In this document: positions 59,139-64,000 of the stretch, in pieces
How positions within the stretch are numbered: position 1 is the stretch's first letter
Layout of the letters: each line of letters opens with the position of its first letter
From: Alteromonadaceae bacterium
GTDB lineage: Bacteria > Pseudomonadota > Gammaproteobacteria > Enterobacterales > Alteromonadaceae
NCBI GenBank assembly: GCA_023301705.1
Contig: JALZUE010000019.1
Coordinates: 41,600 to 105,599 of the forward strand
Length of the DNA: 64,000 bases
Direction of reading: 5' to 3'
The notes under the pieces: model-generated
The model's input: the letters and a program-made list of their open reading frames with translations, nothing else
Databases searched by the model: none
What the model was told of the DNA's origin: nothing
Translations under genes and position numbers: made by a program

Positions 59139-60455
59139 ATGAATTCAAATAACAAAAATAATGTGAAATGGTTTAGGAATGCAGCGCCATATATTAATGC
59201 ACATAGAGGGAAAACCTTTGTATTAATGTTCGGTGGTGAAGCGGTTCTCCACCCAAATTTTTCGAATATTATTCACGATATTGCCTTACTTAGAAGTCTT
59301 GGGGTTAAATTAGTATTAGTGCATGGTGCTCGCCCGCAAATTGAAGAGCGCATGCAATACAGAGGTGTGCAGCAACAGTTTGAAAAAAATATTCGCATTA
59401 CTGATGGTGAAACTTTAGCTGCAGTAAAAGATGCTACTGGTTCATTGCGTATTCATATTGAAGCTCTGTTAACCATGGGATTAATTAACTCACCTATGCA
59501 TGGCGCTCAAATTCGTGTTAGTACGGGTAATTTTGTTGTAGCAAAACCTATGGGTGTACATGGGGGTGTTGATTATAAACATACCGGTACAGTTCGAAAA
59601 ATTGATGCTGCGGGTATTCATACGCAATTAGCACATGACTCAATCGTATTACTTTCACCTGTTGGCTATTCAAAAACAGGAGAGGTATTTAATTTATCAA
59701 CAGAAGATGTTGCCACGCAAACCGCAATTGCTTTAAAGGCTGATAAATTAATTACGTTTACTGCCTTTGATGGTTTACTTGATAATGTAAATCAACTGAT
59801 TAGAAGTTGTGATTTACATACAGTTAAATCATTACTAAATCAGGATAAACGTCATAAACAATATATTGCCTTACGTGCAATTTTAAATAGTGTTGAGGGT
59901 GGGGTTGAGCGTTGTCATAGTATTAACTATGAAAGTGATACTGCCTTGCTTGAAGAGCTATTTACGCGAGATGGTGCTGGTACCTTAGTTGCCAAAGATG
60001 TTCAAGAACAAATTAGTACAGCAACAATTGATGATGTAACAGGTATTCTTGAACTTATTGAGCCATTAGAAGAACAAGGCACGTTGGTGAAACGTTCACG
60101 AGAATTACTTGAAGTTGAAATTGAACAATTCACAGTGATTAAAAAAGAAGACGTTATTATTGCCTGTGCAGCTTTGTATCCTTACCCTGATTCAAAAACA
60201 GGTGAGGTGGCTTGTGTTGTTATTCATCCAGACTACCGTGGTGGTCAACGAGGTTTGCGTTTGTTTGAAGCCATTGAAAAAGAGGCGGTTCAGCAGGGCT
60301 TAAGCTCTATTTTTGTGCTTACAACGGTAAGTGCACATTGGTTTTTAGAACAGGGCTTTATTGAAGAGCCAATTTATAAATTACCTGAAAGTAAGCAAGA
60401 AATGTATAACTTTCAACGTAAATCAAAAGTGTTTATGAAAAACATAACAAACTAA
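59139..60455 (+). CDS. argA: N-acetylglutamate synthase ArgA
   Basis: A 438-residue classical ArgA, close to E. coli length (443). The amino-acid-kinase-like N-terminal domain (about 10-290) has TFVLMFGGEAVLHPNF and LVHGARPQIEERM, the arginine-binding, non-catalytic part. The GNAT domain (about 293-435) has VVIHPDYRGGQRGLRLFEAI and VSAHWFLEQGF. It lies behind its own upstream region after the arg operon terminator, and duplicates the acetyltransferase step carried by the ArgH(A) fusion. Arginine feedback on this enzyme is expected from the family. Confidence 0.96.
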   Translation: MNSNNKNNVKWFRNAAPYINAHRGKTFVLMFGGEAVLHPNFSNIIHDIALLRSLGVKLVLVHGARPQIEERMQYRGVQQQFEKNIRITDGETLAAVKDATGSLRIHIEALLTMGLINSPMHGAQIRVSTGNFVVAKPMGVHGGVDYKHTGTVRKIDAAGIHTQLAHDSIVLLSPVGYSKTGEVFNLSTEDVATQTAIALKADKLITFTAFDGLLDNVNQLIRSCDLHTVKSLLNQDKRHKQYIALRAILNSVEGGVERCHSINYESDTALLEELFTRDGAGTLVAKDVQEQISTATIDDVTGILELIEPLEEQGTLVKRSRELLEVEIEQFTVIKKEDVIIACAALYPYPDSKTGEVACVVIHPDYRGGQRGLRLFEAIEKEAVQQGLSSIFVLTTVSAHWFLEQGFIEEPIYKLPESKQEMYNFQRKSKVFMKNITN

Positions 60456-60661
60456 TTTAGGTTGTTATGTTAAAATCAACTGCCGAATTAATACTGTAGT
60501 TACGTGTTTTACAATACGTTTCTACACTATTGTTGTACGGTTTTATAAACAATTTAATTAAACGAACTCCTCTAATATTTAAGTATTTTCTTTGAGTGTG
60601 ATTACTCGATAAAAGTATTAAACGTTAGTATTTTCATTTCTTTTACATTTAAGCCATTCTC

Positions 60662-61207
60662 ATGTCATTAAAAGCTACTATTTTTAAAGTTGATTTATCG
60701 ATTACCGATATGGATCGACATTACTATGCAGACCATCAATTAACCATTGCACGTCACCCTTCAGAATCAGATAAGCGCATGATGCTTAGAATACTTGCAT
60801 TTGCGATGAATGCGAGCGATTCCTTAAGCTTTACTAAAGGCTTAAGTGATGTTGAAGAGCCTGATCTTTGGCAAAAGAATTACAGTGATGTTATAGAGCA
60901 ATGGATAGAGCTCGGGCAACCATCAGAGCAGCGTATTAAAAAAGGCTGCAATCAATCAGAGCAAATGTGTGTGTATAGTTACCACAATGGTATGTTTGAT
61001 AATTGGTGGCAAAAAGAGCAGTCATCATTAATAGCACGTAAAAATTTAAGTATTTATACAATTGAAGAATCAATTATGGAAGTGTTGGCGTTAGCCGTAA
61101 ATAGGCAAATGCAAATTCAATGTACTATTCAAGATGGCCAAGCGTGGTTTAATTTTGGAGAAGAAAACATTGAAGTGAGTTTAAAAACTATTAAATCGGT
61201 CGCGTAA
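60662..61207 (+). CDS. yaeQ: YaeQ family protein
   Basis: A 181-residue YaeQ protein: MSLKATIFKVDLSITDMDRHYY at the start, with KRMMLRILAFAMNA near 38 and EEPDLWQKNYS near 66. The fold is a variant of the PD-(D/E)XK nuclease superfamily, but no biochemical role is established. E. coli YaeQ is 181 residues. It stands alone between argA and the convergent msrA gene; a hairpin follows. Confidence 0.94.
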   Translation: MSLKATIFKVDLSITDMDRHYYADHQLTIARHPSESDKRMMLRILAFAMNASDSLSFTKGLSDVEEPDLWQKNYSDVIEQWIELGQPSEQRIKKGCNQSEQMCVYSYHNGMFDNWWQKEQSSLIARKNLSIYTIEESIMEVLALAVNRQMQIQCTIQDGQAWFNFGEENIEVSLKTIKSVA

Positions 61208-61220
61208 GTTAACGGAAGTT

Positions 61221-61250
61221 AAAGCCCTAAATCTTTATAGGGCTTTATAA
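61221..61250 (+). terminator. Terminator between yaeQ and msrA
   Basis: AAAGCCCTA (61221-61229) pairs with TAGGGCTTT (61238-61246) with an 8-base loop. The T run is short on the plus side. It may serve both convergent genes. Confidence 0.65.
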
Positions 61251-61282
61251 TGGTTTAGCTAAGTGTTGTAATACTTGCTCAG

Positions 61283-61891
61283 TTAGTGAATTGCTTCATC
61301 ACCCCATATTTGACGAGTACGTTTATCACGACCACAGCCCCAACGATACGAGCTATAGCGTATTTTATTATTTTTATAATAATCTTGATGAAAACTTTCA
61401 GCGCCCTTTATCGGGTAAAATGTACTAGCATCTAATATAGGCGTAACAACTTTTTGTTTAGAAAACTTTTCTTGTACTTGTTGTTTAGATGCTTCTGCAA
61501 TTTTTCTTTCATCGTCATTAGCGACAAAAATAGCACTTCGGTAACTACTACCTTTGTCACAGAATTGCCCTGTAGGATCAAATGGGTCAATACTTTTCCA
61601 ATAATAGTTTAAAATTTCGGTGTAACTGACAACTTCAGGGTCGTAAGTTACTTCAACTACTTCATAGTGACCTTGATGATTACCATTATATGTAGGGTTT
61701 TTGGCAACACCGCCACTAAAACCAGATACAACGTCAATTACACCCTCTAACTTTTCGTAATCAGCTTCTATACACCAAAAGCAACCGCCCGCTAATACGG
61801 TTTTAGCAATATCTAGGTCTGAATCATTACCATTTGCTGTAAATGCGCTAGAGACTAATAAAGCCGTTAGCATTAATTTATTTTTTATCAT
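61283..61891 (-). CDS. msrA: Exported peptide-methionine (S)-S-oxide reductase MsrA
   Basis: A 202-residue MsrA that reduces the S form of methionine sulfoxide. A signal peptide (about 1-21, LMLTALLVSSAFTANG) indicates periplasmic location, unlike cytosolic E. coli MsrA. The catalytic motif is GGCFWC, Cys37 as nucleophile and Cys40, followed by GVIDVVSGFSGG and GHYEVVEVTYDP. C-terminal resolving Cys may be in YRWGCGRD. AGAG lies 7 nt before the ATG. No MsrB is in the window. It is divergent from the secreted protein at 62299. Confidence 0.93.
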   Translation of the reverse strand: MIKNKLMLTALLVSSAFTANGNDSDLDIAKTVLAGGCFWCIEADYEKLEGVIDVVSGFSGGVAKNPTYNGNHQGHYEVVEVTYDPEVVSYTEILNYYWKSIDPFDPTGQFCDKGSSYRSAIFVANDDERKIAEASKQQVQEKFSKQKVVTPILDASTFYPIKGAESFHQDYYKNNKIRYSSYRWGCGRDKRTRQIWGDEAIH

Positions 61892-62298
61892 TAGTTCTCT
61901 ACAAGGTTATTAAATACTGTTTATTAAGACCTTGTTAATAAACATTAGCTTTCATTTTGAGTTCTCCTAATCAATAAGCGCAAAAGTATTTTATTTTCTT
62001 GCACCAAGAATGTTTTTTTATGCACCAAAATTATTAGAATAAAAGCACTATAAGTATGTATATCAATCAAAATCAAAAAAACAAAATAAACTCAACATTT
62101 AAAACTTAAAGAAAATATAACAAAACTTTTACAAAATTATAAAAACACAAAAAAATGTAAATAAATATATTTTCGTAGTTATTTTTATATGTATTATGTT
62201 TTCAAGTTTAGAGGGAGGCTAAATTTTAGGTATAGCTACTATATTCGTTTTTATTGCGGTATTTGGTTTACTACAACTAAATTATAAGAGAGAGATAT
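61892..62298. other. AT-rich intergenic region with paired GCACCAA repeat
   Basis: A 407-nt stretch without a convincing gene, between divergent msrA and a secreted protein. GCACCAA occurs at 62001-62007 and 62022-62028, in the context TTGCACCAAGAAT and ATGCACCAAAATT, exactly 21 bp or two helical turns apart. That suggests a paired operator. The rest is poly-A/T rich. AGAGAGAG is the ribosome site for the gene at 62299. Confidence 0.5.
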
Positions 62299-63024
62299 AT
62301 GAAAACACTAAACACATTAAATATTAAAAAAACCTTAATTTCATTATCAGTAATTACTGCTTGTGCATTTGGCTCAGTAGCTGTTCATGCTGATGACTTT
62401 GATGATGTACGTTGGAGTCGAGACAGAAGTAATACGCCTGAACAAGATAGAGATGGAAATGGTCGTACGGCAAGTACTCGTGGTGCTACTGATAACCAAG
62501 GTGAATTTCAATTCGAAATTTCTACCAATAAAACAGTAACGTTACAGCGTCAAGAGTGGCAATTTGAACGTCGCCAAGGTTTACATCGTTTTACTGGTGA
62601 ATTTAGAATAAGCTCAGAACGAGCTGACTTTGACCGTGTTTCAGTAGCACAAACACATGATGACCAAACAGGTAGTGAAGGTGTTTTCTCTATTTATCAA
62701 GTTCGCCGTGACGGTGACAAATATGTTTTTGGTGTACAAGGTGATACAACAGAAGCGAGTAATGGTTACAGTACATTTGAGCCTGTAGAAATTGAATTAG
62801 ATACTTGGTATCGCTTACGTACAAGTACATCAAGTGTTAACCGCGATGACACAGTTGAGCTAGCACAGTTATTCAGAGGAAGCAGTGAAATCTGGACTGA
62901 AACAGTTGAAGGTGGCGGTGAAAATGAACAATACAAAAAAGCTGGAGCTTACCGTTTAACTAATGGTAGTGGTCGAGTAATTGTTGACTGGAGAAACATG
63001 ATTTTTGAAACGGGTCGTCGTTAA
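62299..63024 (+). CDS. Secreted jelly-roll protein, polysaccharide-lyase-like
   Basis: A 241-residue exported protein. The signal peptide ends near residue 31 (CAFGSVAVHADD). The mature part is beta-rich, with LHRFTGEFRIS, VSVAQTHDD, DTWYRLRTSTSS and a closing EQYKKAGAYRLTNGSGRVIVDWRNMIF. The last block resembles the YFKAG-Y segment of PL7/PL20-type alginate or glucuronan lyases with a concanavalin-like fold. The classic RxExR and QIH motifs of PL7 are not obvious, so the class is uncertain; it may bind or cleave an acidic polysaccharide. It is unlinked to the exopolysaccharide locus at 1-14168. Confidence 0.6.
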   Translation: MKTLNTLNIKKTLISLSVITACAFGSVAVHADDFDDVRWSRDRSNTPEQDRDGNGRTASTRGATDNQGEFQFEISTNKTVTLQRQEWQFERRQGLHRFTGEFRISSERADFDRVSVAQTHDDQTGSEGVFSIYQVRRDGDKYVFGVQGDTTEASNGYSTFEPVEIELDTWYRLRTSTSSVNRDDTVELAQLFRGSSEIWTETVEGGGENEQYKKAGAYRLTNGSGRVIVDWRNMIFETGRR

Positions 63025-63045
63025 CCCTTTCTTAAATTCATCTTC

Positions 63046-63082
63046 AAAAACTAGCGTTTTAACTCTAAAGCGCTAGTTTTTT
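63046..63082. terminator. Bidirectional terminator
   Basis: AAAACTAGCG (63047-63056) pairs with CGCTAGTTTT (63071-63080), with A and T runs outside. It lies between the secreted protein gene and the convergent cytochrome c gene and can serve both. Confidence 0.88.
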
Positions 63083-63130
63083 CATTTATACCTACTTAGA
63101 AAGCTTGCACAAGCAACACAAATTTTATAC

Positions 63131-64000
63131 CTATTTTAAAGAAGAAATATACTCGGTCAGCGCTTGAATTTCTTCATGGCTTAACTTTGATGCAATATCT
63201 TGCATCATATTATTATGATCATTGGCCCGTATACCTTCTTTAAAGTGGGTTAATTGTTCTTTAAGGTAGTCAACATTTTGAGCTTGAATTACAGGGAAGC
63301 CAGCCTGTCCCATACCATTGCCATCAACACTATGACAACCTGAACAAGCTGCTATATTACGTTTAGCATCTCCACTCATGTATAGTTTTTTACCTATTTC
63401 GTTAGGCACAGCATTACTTGGTGAAAGTGTTTGTGAAGCATAAAAAGCAGCTAAGTTTTTAATGTCTTCGGAACTTAACCCCGCAGCCATACCGCTCATA
63501 ATTGTGCTAACACGGCCTTCTTTACCGTTAGTTGCTAATGCTTTTTTAAAATCATTTAATTGTTTGGTTATGTATTTTTCATGCTGCCCCGCTAATTTAG
63601 GGTAAATATTAATGACAGCATTCCCATCAACACCGTGGCATGCGCTACAAGTAATGGCTTTTAATTTACCTGCTTCAATATCACCATTAAATGTTTTTGC
63701 AATCGGCATTGGTTTTATGGGTGTGGGGTTAATAACAACGTCAGAAACAGTTGAGCTAGAAGTGTCTTCTTGAGTATTTTTTGAATAAGCTAAACTTGAA
63801 AAATACGCAGCAATATCTTCCATGTCTTGTTGATTTAAGTTCATCGTCATTGGAGACATTAACGCATTTACGCGGTTACCACTTTGAAAAGCTTTTAACT
63901 GTTTAATAATATAATCAGCGTGTTGGCCTGCTAAATTAGGAAATAATTCAGAATTACTAATACCATTCGCACCATGACAAGCATTGCAAGTAGCGGCTTT
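63131..64000 (-). CDS. Multi-haem cytochrome c, c4-like domains (partial)
   Basis: An exported-type class I cytochrome, cut at its N-terminus by the right edge; 289 codons are visible and the reading frame is open to base 64000. Three CxxCH haem sites are present: CNACH (63974-63988), CSACH (63635-63649) and CSGCH (63332-63346), each followed about 25 residues on by a Pro/Leu-x-Gly/Ala-Gln block (FPNLAGQH, YPKLAGQH, FPVIQAQN) and a later Met region. An internal ATG at 63859 is not the start, because the first haem lies upstream of it. Such tandem cytochromes carry electrons to terminal oxidases or other periplasmic acceptors. Partners are outside the window. Confidence 0.9.
   Translation of the reverse strand, partial: KAATCNACHGANGISNSELFPNLAGQHADYIIKQLKAFQSGNRVNALMSPMTMNLNQQDMEDIAAYFSSLAYSKNTQEDTSSSTVSDVVINPTPIKPMPIAKTFNGDIEAGKLKAITCSACHGVDGNAVINIYPKLAGQHEKYITKQLNDFKKALATNGKEGRVSTIMSGMAAGLSSEDIKNLAAFYASQTLSPSNAVPNEIGKKLYMSGDAKRNIAACSGCHSVDGNGMGQAGFPVIQAQNVDYLKEQLTHFKEGIRANDHNNMMQDIASKLSHEEIQALTEYISSLK

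Noticed and set aside
59110..59160. Possible ARG box before argA (TGAAT near 59126 and ATTCA near 59142)
   Set aside because: The two half-sites do not have ArgR spacing and one lies in the coding start; too weak to report as a site.
60441..60471. Inverted repeat AACATAACAA / TTGTTATGTT overlapping the argA stop
   Set aside because: It is AT-only in most of the stem and is followed by A rather than T on the plus strand, so I do not call it a terminator.

Overview
The window looks like chromosome from an AT-rich marine gammaproteobacterium of the Alteromonadales, most likely Colwelliaceae (Colwellia or Thalassotalea type). The support is conserved enterobacterial-style blocks with Alteromonadales features: an argCBFG-arg(HA) operon with an argH-argA fusion, a psd-rsgA-orn/queG/tsaE-amiB-mutL-miaA-hfq-hflXKC-purA run, a gpmI-envC-yibQ // yibN-grxC-secB-gpsA-trmL block, and a PEP-CTERM/exosortase locus. 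No rRNA, tRNA, CRISPR array, insertion sequence or prophage gene is visible. Genus assignment is inference.

Layout. 1-8100 (minus strand): a tightly packed exopolysaccharide operon of the exosortase A (XrtA) type, with a YetA-like rhamnogalacturonan-lyase-type protein, two glycosyltransferases, a polysaccharide deacetylase, a FemAB-like protein and an asparagine-synthase-like amidotransferase cut by the left edge. 8230-14168 (plus): a BioF2-type acyltransferase, the TPR protein PrsT, and two tandem PEP-CTERM proteins, each behind a good sigma-54 (-24/-12) promoter. 14274-17101 (minus): nitroreductase-like protein, ThiF-like E1 enzyme and a LuxI-fold exosortase-associated acyltransferase, probably one operon. 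17300-18067: a secreted trypsin-like protease. XrtA itself is not in the window.

18080-24663 is housekeeping: cell-wall activator EnvC, YibQ, phosphoglycerate mutase, then rhodanese, glutaredoxin, SecB, GpsA and TrmL. 24664-28477 holds a Cpx-type envelope stress system: lysophospholipase-like hydrolase, CpxA-like kinase and CpxR-like regulator on one strand, and a CpxP-like protein divergent from them behind a perfect CpxR box. 28494-30714 is a BlaR1/BlaI-like pair whose M56 protease ends in a TonB domain.

30995-48973 runs through phospholipid genes (GDPD, psd), rsgA, orn, a large degenerate hybrid-kinase-like membrane protein, queG, and tsaE-amiB-mutL-miaA-hfq-hflX-hflK-hflC-purA. 49074-50780 is metJ/metB with tandem met boxes between them. 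50965-52449 is a protein that looks like a degenerate HD-GYP protein. 52787-60455 is arginine biosynthesis, with an ARG box upstream of argC, an ArgH-ArgA fusion and also a separate full-length ArgA. 60662-64000 holds yaeQ, a secreted MsrA, a secreted jelly-roll protein and a multi-haem cytochrome c cut by the right edge.

The parts most worth follow-up are the LuxI-fold/ThiF/nitroreductase trio beside the PEP-CTERM genes, the sigma-54-controlled PEP-CTERM paralogues (one with SEP in place of PEP), the pseudo-hybrid kinase between orn and queG, and the degenerate HD-GYP protein upstream of argC.
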